A DNA stretch of 40,461 nucleotides from Microtetraspora glauca. GTDB taxonomy: Bacteria > Actinomycetota > Actinomycetes > Streptosporangiales > Streptosporangiaceae. Position 1 is the stretch's first letter. Each line of letters starts with the position of its first letter. The notes beneath the pieces are model-generated. The model saw nothing but the letters and a program-made list of their open reading frames with translations. It was not told the DNA's origin and searched no databases. Positions 1 through 8,446 of the stretch are shown here, piece after piece. Both the position numbers and the translations under genes were made by a program. The stretch lies in assembly GCA_001570385.1 (NCBI GenBank), contig BBYL01000047.1:1-40461 (forward strand), written 5' to 3'.

Positions 1-1
1 T

Positions 2-364
2 TCGAAGTACTACGACCTCACCGCTCCCGACGTGACCAAGGACCCGAACTTCGGTCCCGACCCGCTGAACCCCAAGAGCCACTGGGCCAACTCGGTGGAG
101 AACCAGGAGCACGTCCGCACCTACGTGAGGATCCAGGTGCGCGGCAACAAGCTCGTCGTCGAGAACATCCGCAGCGGCACCTGCGCCGCCCCCAACGCCG
201 CGGTTGAGCTCGGCCGGGTGAAGTGGTGCGGCCCGGACAACGGTGCCGGCACTGCTCCGGGGGTCGGCTCCGCCGTCGACAAGGTTGTGATCCACACGCA
301 GGACAACAAGGGCAAGGCCGACGAGAACAAGTCGGCCGCGGCTGACTCCGGCTGGCTTCAGTAG
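2..364 (+). CDS. C-terminal fragment of a probable secreted protein, possibly a metallophosphoesterase
   Basis: The reading frame is open from the first bases of the window and ends at TAG 362-364, so only about 120 C-terminal residues are visible. They include a beta-strand-rich stretch (HVRTYVRIQVRGNKLVVENI), two cysteines (in GTCAAP and KWCGPD) and the segment VDKVVIHT. It ends in a polar, lysine- and alanine-rich tail. The pattern resembles the C-terminal beta domain after calcineurin-like or purple-acid-phosphatase catalytic domains of actinomycetes, but no metal-binding motif is in view, so that identification is a guess. A strong hairpin follows 60 bases after the stop. Confidence 0.5.
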   Translation, partial: SKYYDLTAPDVTKDPNFGPDPLNPKSHWANSVENQEHVRTYVRIQVRGNKLVVENIRSGTCAAPNAAVELGRVKWCGPDNGAGTAPGVGSAVDKVVIHTQDNKGKADENKSAAADSGWLQ

Positions 365-424
365 CCGACCGAGAGTGGTGCCGGGCACCTCACGCTCACC
401 GCGGTGAGCTGATCCGGCCCGCCC

Positions 425-474
425 AGACGTGGCGTGAGGTGGACACCGCCGGGTGCCCACCTCACGCCACGTCT
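425..474 (+). terminator. Long perfect hairpin, probable transcription terminator
   Basis: Bases 425-442 and 457-474 are perfect reverse complements (18 bp) around a 14-base loop. The hairpin sits 60 bases after the stop of the first gene and 40 bases before the start of the next. There is no long T-run, which is normal for actinomycete terminators. It would separate the two genes transcriptionally, or shape the leader of the DUF916-like gene. Confidence 0.75.
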
Positions 475-513
475 TCCATCCCACCGCTTCCAGAACTGCC
501 CGAGGACCATCAG

Positions 514-1545
514 ATGCACCCGCCCAGACCGCGTACGACCACAGCCGCCGGATCCCTCGCCCAGGCCGGCGTCGTGGCGCTGCTCGCCGCGCTCGGCTTC
601 CTCGGAGTGGGGACAGGACCTGCCACGGCGGCGGACGGTGAGGTCTCCTGGGCGGTCACGACGGCCTCGGGCGACTTCGGGACCGGCCGGCCGAACTACA
701 ACTACACCCTCGATCCGGGCGGGCAACTGGAGGATGGCCTCGTGATCGTCAACCACGGCACGACACCGCTCCGCCTGGCCGTGTACGCCGCCGACGGGTT
801 CACCACCGAGCAGGGCCGGCTCGACCTGGCCGCCAGGGACGCGAAGTCGACCGAAGTGGGCGCGTGGGTCCACACGAACCGACCCGACGTGACGGTCCCG
901 CCCGGCACGTCGGTCGAGATACCGTTCACCGTCGCTCTTCCGGACAGCGCCGCGCCCGGCGAATACATGGGCGGCATCGTCACCTCGCCGGCGCAGGCCG
1001 GCGAAGCGGACGGGATCGATGGGGACCGGCGTCTCGGCATCCGGATCCGTCTGCGCGTGGGTGGAGAGCTCAAGCCGAGCCTGTCGGTAGAGGACCTGCA
1101 CGTGCGCTACTCGGGCACGCCCAATCCCTTTGGGAAGGGTGACGCCACCGTCACGTACACGATCCGCAACACGGGCGACGCCATCCTCACCGCTCGGCAA
1201 GCGGTGGCCGCGTCCGGCCCCTTCGGGCGCTTGGGCGCCCACGCGGCCCAGATCGACGACTCGCCCCAGCTGCTGCCGGGCGACACCTGGAAGGTCTCCG
1301 TGCCAGTACACGGAGTGGCTCCCGCGCTGAGACTGGCGGGGACGGTCACCCTCGTCCCGCTGCTCACCGACGCGTCGGGCTCGGTCGCCCCGCTCGCCAC
1401 CGTCGAGAGCACCACGCACGCCTGGACCATCCCCTGGGCGCTGCTGCTTTGCCTCATCGCCCTTTGCGGGCTCGTCGTCGCGGCTCTGGTTGCCCGGCGC
1501 CGCCGTCAGACCAGGTTCCGCGAGCGGGAGACCTCCGACCGGTAG
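514..1545 (+). CDS. DUF916-like (WxL-associated) surface protein with C-terminal membrane anchor
   Basis: This 343-residue protein has a signal peptide at about 1-40 (hydrophobic core GVVALLAALGFLGVG, cleavage near ATAADG). An extracellular beta-sandwich region follows. Its features (VSWAV near the mature N-terminus, a GTTPLRLAVYAADGF strand, VPPGTSVEIPFTV, and a PGEYMGGIV segment) fit the DUF916/WxL peptidoglycan-binding family. A single membrane helix near 305-328 and an RRRRQ cytoplasmic end close the protein. ATG 514 was chosen because it directly precedes the signal peptide and has GAGGA 8 bases upstream; a GTG at 439 lies inside the preceding hairpin and is unlikely. In Firmicutes such proteins bind WxL cell-surface proteins; no WxL partner is visible here, so the role in this organism is inferred to be a cell-wall surface function. 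Confidence 0.75.
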   Translation: MHPPRPRTTTAAGSLAQAGVVALLAALGFLGVGTGPATAADGEVSWAVTTASGDFGTGRPNYNYTLDPGGQLEDGLVIVNHGTTPLRLAVYAADGFTTEQGRLDLAARDAKSTEVGAWVHTNRPDVTVPPGTSVEIPFTVALPDSAAPGEYMGGIVTSPAQAGEADGIDGDRRLGIRIRLRVGGELKPSLSVEDLHVRYSGTPNPFGKGDATVTYTIRNTGDAILTARQAVAASGPFGRLGAHAAQIDDSPQLLPGDTWKVSVPVHGVAPALRLAGTVTLVPLLTDASGSVAPLATVESTTHAWTIPWALLLCLIALCGLVVAALVARRRRQTRFRERETSDR

Positions 1546-1603
1546 CCGTTGGGATCCGACGGCGTGCCCTCAGAGCTTGCCCGACAAATGATCACGACCG
1601 TAC

Positions 1604-1635
1604 GGGTAGATGATCGTTCGGGTAGATGATCGTTC
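1604..1635. repeat. Two tandem copies of a 16-bp unit
   Basis: GGGTAGATGATCGTTC occurs at 1604-1619 and again at 1620-1635, followed by a further GGG. It lies in the 164-bp gap between two convergent genes. A short GC stem (1545-1550 with 1558-1563) just after the plus-strand stop could act as a weak terminator. Confidence 0.85.
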
Positions 1636-1709
1636 GGGCCGCCACCGCGTCCCCGCGGGACGGAAGCACGCAGCGGAGGCCCACCGGGGAAAGCGGAGCC
1701 GGGGCGGCG

Positions 1710-2687
1710 TCAGGCGGGGAAGTCGTCCGGGGAGACGTCGCTCGTCGGGGCGTTGCCGCCCACGACCTTGTTGAGGCTCAGGGTCCAGTTGTCCCAGCGG
1801 ATCTGGGTGGAGGTGTAGGTCGTCTTGTACGGCAGCGGGTCGTCGAACTTCGAGAAGTTGCAGTTCCGGGTGAAGCTCCGCGCCGCACGGTCGTAGTCGG
1901 TACCGCTCGTGAAGTAGACGCGGTACTTGCCGTCCTTGATGTTGGACACCTTGGCCGTCGACCTCTTGCGGACGTACACGCTGACGGCCTTCTTCTTGCC
2001 CAGGACCAGGGTGACGACGCTGTCGCCTGCCGTGCCGTTCTTCACGGTCAGGCCGCCGCGCCCACCGCGGATGCTCGACACCAGGATCGTGCCGCTGGCA
2101 AGGCGGCGAGTGCGCTCCTTCGGCGGCGAGAACTTGATCAGGCCGCCGCGGTAGTCCCCTCCCCCGGCGAGATCGGCCCCGGCTTCCTTCAGGTTCCCGA
2201 ACTCGCTGGACTTGCCGAGCCGGGCGAGCACGCTCGACGCCGTGCAGAGCGACCGCCCGTCCACGTCCTGGACCAGTTCGTCGAGCCTGCCGTCCATGGC
2301 GCGCAACGCCGCCAGGTAGTCGGTGTGCTCGGTGCCGATCTCGGCGGGCGGCCGCAGCGGCTCCAGCCGCTCCGTCGCCGCCGCCACGGCCGTCTGCGCA
2401 CGCTGTACGCGCTGGCCGAGCGACTTGAGCGTGCGGGCCTTGGAGATGTCCCGCAACGCGTTCGCCACCGGCTGGCCGGCGGCGTCCAGCTCGACCTGGT
2501 ACGCCTCCGGAGTGAGTGCGGCAGCTCCGCTCGGCGCCGACGCCGATCCCCCTGAGGATCCCGAAGCGGAACCGTCGGAGCCGGAGCCGGAGGAGCCCCG
2601 GCTCCCACCCGAGGTGCACGCGGTCATGGTCAACGTCAAGGTCGCGGCGAGCGCGAGCGCGGAGAGTCGCGGGGAGATCACCCGCAC
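1710..2687 (-). CDS. Putative lipoprotein of unknown function
   Basis: This 325-residue protein has a lipoprotein signal: positive N-terminus, hydrophobic core, and lipobox MTAC with Cys24. A Ser/Gly linker of about 35 residues follows. The next region (about 60-135) is rich in predicted helix (VANALRDISKARTLKSLGQR, then alanine-rich). The C-terminal half looks beta-rich: it contains GGLTVKNGTAGDSVVTLVLG, a strand typical of small secreted beta domains, and two cysteines (LCTAS and NCNFSK). It would be anchored outside the membrane. It converges on the DUF916-like gene and lies 104 bp downstream of the ABC-F gene on the same strand. I do not recognise a named family. Confidence 0.75.
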   Translation of the reverse strand: MRVISPRLSALALAATLTLTMTACTSGGSRGSSGSGSDGSASGSSGGSASAPSGAAALTPEAYQVELDAAGQPVANALRDISKARTLKSLGQRVQRAQTAVAAATERLEPLRPPAEIGTEHTDYLAALRAMDGRLDELVQDVDGRSLCTASSVLARLGKSSEFGNLKEAGADLAGGGDYRGGLIKFSPPKERTRRLASGTILVSSIRGGRGGLTVKNGTAGDSVVTLVLGKKKAVSVYVRKRSTAKVSNIKDGKYRVYFTSGTDYDRAARSFTRNCNFSKFDDPLPYKTTYTSTQIRWDNWTLSLNKVVGGNAPTSDVSPDDFPA

Positions 2688-2791
2688 AACTGTCTCGGCA
2701 CGAGTCAGGATGTGTCAACCTGGAAGATTTCCGACTATTGACTCGTACGAAACGACCGGCCTCGTCCGACCTGGTGTGCTCAGGGCCCGGG

Positions 2792-4504
2792 TCAGGCGGC
2801 GTCGATCTCGACCAGCCCCCTGTCGCGGTCGGTCCTGAGCCAGCGCCGCACGCCGATCGACCTCAGGAAGGGCAGGTCGTGGCCGGCCACGAGCAGTGCC
2901 CCCCGGTAGGCCGCCAGCGCCTGCGACAGCTGCCGCACGCTGGCGAGGTCGAGGTTGTTGGTGGGCTCGTCAAGCAGCAGGAGTTGCGGCGCCGGCTCCG
3001 CCGACAGCAGCGCGGCCAGTACGGCACGGAAGCGCTCGCCGCCGGAGAGCGTGCCCGCCGCCTGCTCGACCCGGTCACCTCGGAACAGGAACCGGGCGAG
3101 CTGCGCCCTGATCGTGTTGACCGGCGCGGTCGGCGCGAACGCGCGGGCGTTCTCCAGGATGCTGAGCGAGTCGTCCAGCACGTCGAGCCGTTGCGGCAGG
3201 TAGCGCACCGGCACGTCCACCTGGACCAGCCCGGACGCGTCGAGTTCGCCGGCGATCCTCCTGAGCAGGGTGGTCTTGCCCGAGCCGTTGGCCCCGAGCA
3301 GAGCGATGCGCTCCGGACCGCGTACGACGAGTTCCTCCAGGACCTTGCCCGGCCGGGCGATCCCGTCCTCGGTTTCGCCCTCGGCCTCGATCTGCACGGT
3401 ATCGATCTGCACGGTATCGATCTGCGCGGTATCGATCGGCGCGATCATGGCGGGTGCGGCGGTCGCGGGACCACGGAGGGCCCGCCCGGTGACCGTCAGC
3501 ACCGTACGACCGGCGGGGACCTCGGTCCTGGGCAGCTTCACCCGGATCTCGGCGTCGTCGCGTACCGCCTCCTCCGCCTCGGTCAGCCGGTCGCGCGCCT
3601 CCGACAGCTTCTCCTCGTGCATGGAGCGGTGCTTGCCCGCCGACACCTGCGCCTGGCGCTTGCGCTCCTGCATGATGATCTTCGGCTCGCGTTTCTGGTC
3701 GTACATCTTCTTGCCGTACCGAACCCTGCGGTCGAGCTTGGTCCTGGCCTCGGCCAGTTCCCGCTTCTGGCGGCGGACGTCGCCCTCGGCCGCGCGGACC
3801 ATGCGCTCGGCCGCCTCCCGCTCGACCGCCAGCACCTCCTCGTACTCGCTGAACGTGCCGCCGAACGTCCGCCTGACCGGCAGGTCGACGATCTGGTCCA
3901 CCAGGTCGAGCAGCGCCCGGTCGTGGCTGACGACCACCAGGGTCCTCGTCCACGACGTGACGGCGTCGTACAGGCGCTCGCGCGCGTCGATGTCGAGGTT
4001 GTTGGTGGGCTCGTCCAGCAGCAGCACGTCCGGCTGCCGCATGAACAGAGCGGCCAGGCCGACCAGGATCGTCTCCCCTCCGGACAGCGTGGCCACCGTG
4101 CGGTCGAGGTCCACCGTGCCGAGGCCGAGCCGGGCCAGCTCCGCCCCGGCACGCTCCTCGACGTCCCACACGATCGCGTCGAAGTCGACGCCGTCGATCT
4201 CTCCGCGTTCGACGGCGTGCAGCACGGCGCGCGCGGGCGTGATGCCGAGCAGGTCGCCGACCGTACGGCTCGCGCCGAGCGGGAGGTTCTGCGGCAGATA
4301 GCCGATCTCCCCCTTGACGTCGGCCGATCCCCTGGCGGGGGTCAGTTCTCCGGTGATGATCCTGAGCAGCGTGGACTTGCCGGAGCCGTTGACACCGATC
4401 AGGCCGGTGCGGCCGGTGCCGAACGCGAGGTCCAGCCCGTCCAGCACCGGCGTGCCGTCGGGCCAGGAGAACGACAGATCACTGCAGACGATCGGAAATG
4501 ACAT
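2792..4504 (-). CDS. ABC-F family ATPase (translation factor or ribosome-protection type)
   Basis: This 570-residue protein has two ABC ATPase domains and no membrane segments. Domain 1 has Walker A GVNGSGKS (37-44), signature LSGGE and Walker B LLLDEPTNNLD. A long charged linker follows (EREAAERMVRAAEGDVRR onward, through KIIMQERKRQ), then domain 2 with GANGSGKTT, LSGGERF and LLLDEPTNNLD. This architecture defines ABC-F proteins, which bind the ribosomal E site; some confer resistance to macrolides, lincosamides or pleuromutilins, others are housekeeping. Which applies here cannot be read from the sequence. ATG 4504 is chosen because AAGGGGAG lies 8 bases upstream; an upstream in-frame extension to 4582 lacks homology. 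A five-residue repeat interrupts the start of domain 2. The leader may be an attenuator. Confidence 0.92.
   Translation of the reverse strand: MSFPIVCSDLSFSWPDGTPVLDGLDLAFGTGRTGLIGVNGSGKSTLLRIITGELTPARGSADVKGEIGYLPQNLPLGASRTVGDLLGITPARAVLHAVERGEIDGVDFDAIVWDVEERAGAELARLGLGTVDLDRTVATLSGGETILVGLAALFMRQPDVLLLDEPTNNLDIDARERLYDAVTSWTRTLVVVSHDRALLDLVDQIVDLPVRRTFGGTFSEYEEVLAVEREAAERMVRAAEGDVRRQKRELAEARTKLDRRVRYGKKMYDQKREPKIIMQERKRQAQVSAGKHRSMHEEKLSEARDRLTEAEEAVRDDAEIRVKLPRTEVPAGRTVLTVTGRALRGPATAAPAMIAPIDTAQIDTVQIDTVQIEAEGETEDGIARPGKVLEELVVRGPERIALLGANGSGKTTLLRRIAGELDASGLVQVDVPVRYLPQRLDVLDDSLSILENARAFAPTAPVNTIRAQLARFLFRGDRVEQAAGTLSGGERFRAVLAALLSAEPAPQLLLLDEPTNNLDLASVRQLSQALAAYRGALLVAGHDLPFLRSIGVRRWLRTDRDRGLVEIDAA
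3388..3447. repeat. In-frame 15-bp minisatellite inside the ABC-F gene
   Basis: CGATCTGCACGGTAT occurs at 3388-3402 and 3403-3417, with a one-base variant at 3418-3432 and a degenerate fourth copy at 3433-3447. On the coding strand it gives repeated IDTVQ/IDTAQ pentapeptides between the first strand of ATPase domain 2 and its Walker A. The unit length preserves the frame. Confidence 0.9.
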
Positions 4505-4740
4505 GAGGCGGCTCCCCTTAGGCCGTGGCGAACGGCGCGACGGGGTTACCGCCGCGCGACATGCGAGGGACACCGCGGGCACATGCCCGGAAGGGAGGAC
4601 ACCCCGGCGAGGAAGCCCGGCGGAGAAGCCTGGGCGGAGAACCCTGCGAGGAGACGGTCCGCTGAGGTCGATGCGCCGACCTGCCGCGATGGGCGGCGGT
4701 CACGGGCGCGGTGTCGGCGACCTCAGAACTTCAACGGGCT
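4505..4740 (-). promoter_or_regulatory. Leader of the ABC-F gene with mutually exclusive hairpins and a short upstream ORF
   Basis: This non-coding stretch precedes the ABC-F start. The segment at 4665-4670 can pair with 4677-4682 (6 bp, 6-base loop). The same segment, extended to 4662-4670, can instead pair with 4718-4726 (9 bp perfect). The two pairings exclude each other. A small minus-strand frame from ATG 4562 (MSRGGNPVAPFATA) ends with TAA at 4518-4520, which overlaps the ABC-F ribosome-binding site. Resistance-type ABC-F genes are often controlled by leader-peptide attenuation, so the arrangement is suggestive. The short ORF lacks a good ribosome-binding site, so its translation is unproven. 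Confidence 0.35.
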
Positions 4741-4904
4741 CTCCGGACGGGAGGTGACAGGGCGGACCTCACTGTACGCACCGCCCCTGCTGCCCGCCAC
4801 CCATTAATCGCCCGGTGCACAGCGGCCCGGAGGCGGTGCGACGTGGCGAACGTCACTGGAGTGACAAATGGGTACCCCCCTGGATGAGGGCCTCAGGTGA
4901 CGGG

Positions 4905-4943
4905 TAAGGTAACGCTGACCTAAATAAGGTAACCCTTACTCAA
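4905..4943 (+). promoter_or_regulatory. Iron box (IdeR/DmdR type) upstream of efeUOB
   Basis: TAAGGTAACGCTGACCTAA at 4905-4923 matches 15 of 19 positions of the actinobacterial IdeR/DmdR1 consensus TTAGGTTAGGCTAACCTAA. A second, weaker copy at 4925-4943 repeats TAAGGTAAC exactly 20 bp downstream, so the regulator could bind two adjacent sites. The boxes end 17 bases before the efeU start codon and would repress the operon when iron is plentiful. The consensus is established knowledge; regulation here is inferred. Confidence 0.8.
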
Positions 4944-4960
4944 TCTCGCAGGAGCGGCAC

Positions 4961-5821
4961 GTGTTCGCGAGCTACCTCATCGGCCTCCGTGAAGGCCTGG
5001 AGGCGACCCTCGTGGTCTCCATACTCGTCGCCTTCCTCGTGAAAAGCGACCGCCGCGACCGTCTCCCGCTGGTGTGGGCGGGCGTCGCCGGCGCCGTCGC
5101 CCTCTCCGTCGGGTTCGGAGCCCTGCTCACCTTCACCGCCGCGCATCTGAACCAGATGCAGCAGGAGCTGTTCGACGCGGTCACATCGATCGCCGCGACC
5201 GTCTTCGTCACGTTCATGATCTTCTGGATGCGCACGGCGGCGCGGCGGATGTCCAGCGACCTGCGCGGCAAGCTCGGCGAGGCGCTGGAGCTGGGCTCCA
5301 CCGCCGTCGTGGTCATGGCCTTCCTCGCGGTGGCCAGGGAGGGTCTGGAGACCGCCCTCATCTGGTTCGCCGCCGCCCAGGGCGCCGCGGCGACCGCGAG
5401 CCCGCTGATCGGCATCAGCCTCGGCCTGCTCACATCCGTCGTGCTCGGCTGGGGCCTCTACAAGAGCGCGCTGCGGATCAACCTGACCAAGTTCTTCACC
5501 TGGACCGGCCTGCTGCTGATCCTGGTCGCCGCCGGCATCTTCAAGTACGGCGTGCACGACCTGCAGGAGGCCGACATCCTGCCGGGGCTGACCACCCACG
5601 CCTTCGACATCAGCGGCGTGCTCGACCCGTCCGCCTGGTACTCCGCGCTGCTGAGCGGCATGTTCAACATCACGGCGCAGCCGAGTGTGCTGGAGATGGT
5701 CGCGTGGGTCGTCTACGCCGTCCCGGTCCTCATTCTCTTCCTCCGCCCGTCGGGCCGGCCGAAGGCGACGCGGGGCCCTGCCGTACCGGCCGGGGACACC
5801 CCCACCGTGCCCGCCTCCTGA
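4961..5821 (+). CDS. efeU: EfeU, iron permease of the FTR1 family
   Basis: This 286-residue polytopic membrane protein has about seven hydrophobic helices. It carries the two REGLE motifs that define FTR1/EfeU iron permeases: LREGLEATL near residue 10 in helix 1 and AREGLETALIW near residue 128. These Glu residues bind iron during passage. The start is GTG 4961, with AGGAG six bases upstream. It is the first gene of efeUOB, separated by 61 bases from efeO, and lies directly downstream of iron boxes. EfeU imports iron delivered by the EfeO/EfeB pair. Confidence 0.95.
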   Translation: MFASYLIGLREGLEATLVVSILVAFLVKSDRRDRLPLVWAGVAGAVALSVGFGALLTFTAAHLNQMQQELFDAVTSIAATVFVTFMIFWMRTAARRMSSDLRGKLGEALELGSTAVVVMAFLAVAREGLETALIWFAAAQGAAATASPLIGISLGLLTSVVLGWGLYKSALRINLTKFFTWTGLLLILVAAGIFKYGVHDLQEADILPGLTTHAFDISGVLDPSAWYSALLSGMFNITAQPSVLEMVAWVVYAVPVLILFLRPSGRPKATRGPAVPAGDTPTVPAS

Positions 5822-5882
5822 GCGCGGGCCACCGCCCCGTCCGACGCCCCATCCTGCTTTCCCAGAACTGGAGTCCTCCGCA

Positions 5883-7016
5883 ATGCGCACCCCCGCCGTC
5901 GTCGCCCTCGCCGCCCTCGGCCTGCTCGCCGCCGCCTGCTCCTCGGGCACGACCGACTCCTCCGCGTCCGGCGGCGCGGCCAAGCCCGACAAGATCACCG
6001 TTGCGGCCAGCGACACCGAGTGCAAGGTCGCCACGGCGGAGCTCCCCGCCGGCACCTCGACCTTCCAGATCACCAACAGCGGCAGCAAGGTGACGGAGTT
6101 CTACGTCTACGCGGGCGGCGACCGGGTGATGGGCGAGGTGGAGAACATCGTGCCCGGCCTGACCCGTGAGGTCATGGTCGAGCTGCCCGCCGGGACGTAC
6201 GAGGCGACGTGCAAGCCGGGCATGATCGGCAAGGGCATCCGGAACCCGCTGAAGGTGACCGGCGAGCACAAGCCGCTGAGCGACGACGCCAAGCTCTCCG
6301 AGGCCACCGCCAGCTACAAGCGCTACATCAAGACCCAGAGCGAGACGCTGCTCGTCAAGACCCAGGAGTTCGTGGACGCCGTCAAGGCCGGCGACATCGA
6401 GAAGGCCAAGAACCTCTACCCGGTCGCTCGGACCTACTGGGAGCGCATCGAGCCGGTGGCCGAGATCTTCGGCGACCTCGACCCGGCGATCGACGCCCGC
6501 GAGAACGACGTGGAGAAGGGCCAGGAGTGGACCGGCTTCCACCGCATCGAGAAGGACCTCTGGGTCGAGAAGGACGTCAGTGAGGACGGCCCGATCGCCG
6601 ACAAGCTGATGGCCGACATCAAGACCATCGTCGAGAAGTCGAACGAGGCGACGCTCTCGCCCCTCCAGCTCGGCAACGGCGCCAAGGGCCTGCTCGACGA
6701 GGTCGCCACCGGGAAGATCACCGGCGAGGAGGACCGCTACTCGCACACCGACCTGTGGGACTTCGACGCCAACCTCCAGGGCTCCAAGGCCGCCGTTCAG
6801 GCGCTCCGCCCGGTCCTCGAGGAGCGTGACGCCGAGCTGGTGAAGACCCTGGACGAGAAGTTCGCCGCCGCCGAGGCCGCGCTCGAGACCCACCGCCAGG
6901 GCGACGGCTGGAAGCTGCACACCGACCTGTCCAAGGACGACCTGAAGAAGCTGTCCGACGTGATCAACGCTCTGTCCGAGCCGATCAGCCGGATCGCCTC
7001 CACCGTCAGCAAGTAA
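5883..7016 (+). CDS. efeO: EfeO, iron-binding lipoprotein with cupredoxin and M75 (imelysin-like) domains
   Basis: This 377-residue protein starts with a lipoprotein signal (lipobox LAAAC, then Ser/Gly-rich linker). A cupredoxin-like domain spans about 35-125 (CKVATAELPAGTSTFQI, ATCKPGMIG). An M75/imelysin-type helical domain follows to the end, with the diagnostic HxxE motif as HRIE at 220-223 in GFHRIEKDLW. In EfeUOB systems EfeO binds iron outside the membrane and hands it to EfeU. The full two-domain form is present. ATG 5883 is the start that gives the signal peptide. Confidence 0.95.
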   Translation: MRTPAVVALAALGLLAAACSSGTTDSSASGGAAKPDKITVAASDTECKVATAELPAGTSTFQITNSGSKVTEFYVYAGGDRVMGEVENIVPGLTREVMVELPAGTYEATCKPGMIGKGIRNPLKVTGEHKPLSDDAKLSEATASYKRYIKTQSETLLVKTQEFVDAVKAGDIEKAKNLYPVARTYWERIEPVAEIFGDLDPAIDARENDVEKGQEWTGFHRIEKDLWVEKDVSEDGPIADKLMADIKTIVEKSNEATLSPLQLGNGAKGLLDEVATGKITGEEDRYSHTDLWDFDANLQGSKAAVQALRPVLEERDAELVKTLDEKFAAAEAALETHRQGDGWKLHTDLSKDDLKKLSDVINALSEPISRIASTVSK

Positions 7017-7074
7017 CCACGAATCGTCGGCACGTGAGGACCATCGGCGACAGCCGTACGGGACGGAGCAGGGC

Positions 7075-8325
7075 ATGAACATCAGCCGCAGGAAGCTCTT
7101 CGGGCTCGGCGCGGCCGGCGTGGCCGCGGTCGGGGCGGGCGCGGTGGCGACCCGCGCCCTGGTCGTGGACCTGCCCGGGGCGGCGCACGCCGCGTCGACG
7201 TCCGATCCGGTCGCGTTCTACGGGGCCCACCAGGCGGGGATCGTCACCCCCGCGCAGGACCGCCTGCACTTCGTCGTGTTCGACGTGACGACGGACAAGC
7301 GGGCCGAGCTGGTCGAGCTGCTCCAGGACTGGACGTCCGCCGCCGCGCGGATGACCCAGGGCAAGGACGCGGGGACGTTCGGCGCGGTCGGCGGGGACCC
7401 CGAGGCGCCGCCGGACGACACGGGCGAGGCCCTCGGGCTGCCCGCCTCCGGCCTGACCCTGACGATCGGCTTCGGCGCGTCGCTGTTCGACGACAGGTTC
7501 GGGCTGGCCGACAGGAAGCCGGCCGCCCTGGCCGATCTGCCCGCGTTCCGCGGCGACGACATCCTGGCGGAGATCTCCGGCGGCGACATCTGCGTCCAGG
7601 CGTGCGCCCACGACCCGCAGGTCGCGGTGCACGCCATCCGCAACCTGGCCAGGATCGGGTTCGGCAAGGTGTCGGTGCGCTACTCCCAGCTCGGCTTCGG
7701 CCGTACGTCCTCGACGTCCCGGGCCCAGGCGACGCCGCGCAACCTGATGGGCTTCAAGGACGGCACCGCCAACCTCAAGCTCGAGGACACCGAGATGCTG
7801 CGCGACCACCTGTGGGCGGCCGCCGGCGACGGCCCGGCCTGGATGGACGGCGGCAGCTACCTGGTCACCCGCAAGATCCGGATGCACATCGAGACCTGGG
7901 ACCGCGCCCCGCTGTCCGAGCAGGAGGCGATCTTCGGGCGGAACAAGGGCGCCGGAGCGCCGCTGACCGGCGCGGCGGAGTTCGACGACCCCGACTTCGC
8001 GAAGGCCGGATCGGACGGACGGCCGGTGATCGCCGACAACTCCCACGTACGGCTCGCGCATCCCTCGGTCCACGGCGGCGCCCGGTTGCTGCGGCGCGGC
8101 TACAACTTCGTGGACGGCACCGACGGCCTGGGACGTCTCGACGCGGGGCTGTTCTTCATGGCGTACCAGCGGGATCCGCACAAGCAGTTCGTCCCGATCC
8201 AGCGGGAGCTGGCCGCCAAGGACGCGCTCAACGAGTACATCAAGCACGTCTCCAGCGGCCTGTACGCCTGCCCGCCCGGCGTGACCGACGCGGGTGACTA
8301 CTGGGGACGCGCGCTCTTCACCTGA
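7075..8325 (+). CDS. efeB: EfeB, Tat-exported DyP-type haem peroxidase
   Basis: This 416-residue protein has a twin-arginine signal (SRRKLFGLG at about residues 4-12, then a hydrophobic stretch ending near AHAAS). The DyP-family GxxDG motif is present as GFKDG at 226-230, followed by TANL. The segment HGGARLLRRGYNFVDG also matches DyP peroxidases. EfeB is the folded, haem-loaded peroxidase of the EfeUOB system. It is thought to oxidise ferrous iron or act on haem outside the membrane. It is the third gene of the operon, 58 bases after efeO. Confidence 0.95.
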   Translation: MNISRRKLFGLGAAGVAAVGAGAVATRALVVDLPGAAHAASTSDPVAFYGAHQAGIVTPAQDRLHFVVFDVTTDKRAELVELLQDWTSAAARMTQGKDAGTFGAVGGDPEAPPDDTGEALGLPASGLTLTIGFGASLFDDRFGLADRKPAALADLPAFRGDDILAEISGGDICVQACAHDPQVAVHAIRNLARIGFGKVSVRYSQLGFGRTSSTSRAQATPRNLMGFKDGTANLKLEDTEMLRDHLWAAAGDGPAWMDGGSYLVTRKIRMHIETWDRAPLSEQEAIFGRNKGAGAPLTGAAEFDDPDFAKAGSDGRPVIADNSHVRLAHPSVHGGARLLRRGYNFVDGTDGLGRLDAGLFFMAYQRDPHKQFVPIQRELAAKDALNEYIKHVSSGLYACPPGVTDAGDYWGRALFT

Positions 8326-8446
8326 CGCGGCCCGTCTCGCGGGGTGGGCAGGTGCGGGTCCGGTCCTGTCGGCCCCCGCCACGAGGGACGCCTAACAGGA
8401 TCGCTTCAGTCACTCCCAACCCGACGTTCACATCGACTCCATCCAC

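Noticed and set aside
2516..4501. A 661-codon open frame on the plus strand opposite the ABC-F gene
   Set aside because: The minus strand encodes two full ABC domains with all motifs. The plus frame has none and starts inside the lipoprotein gene.
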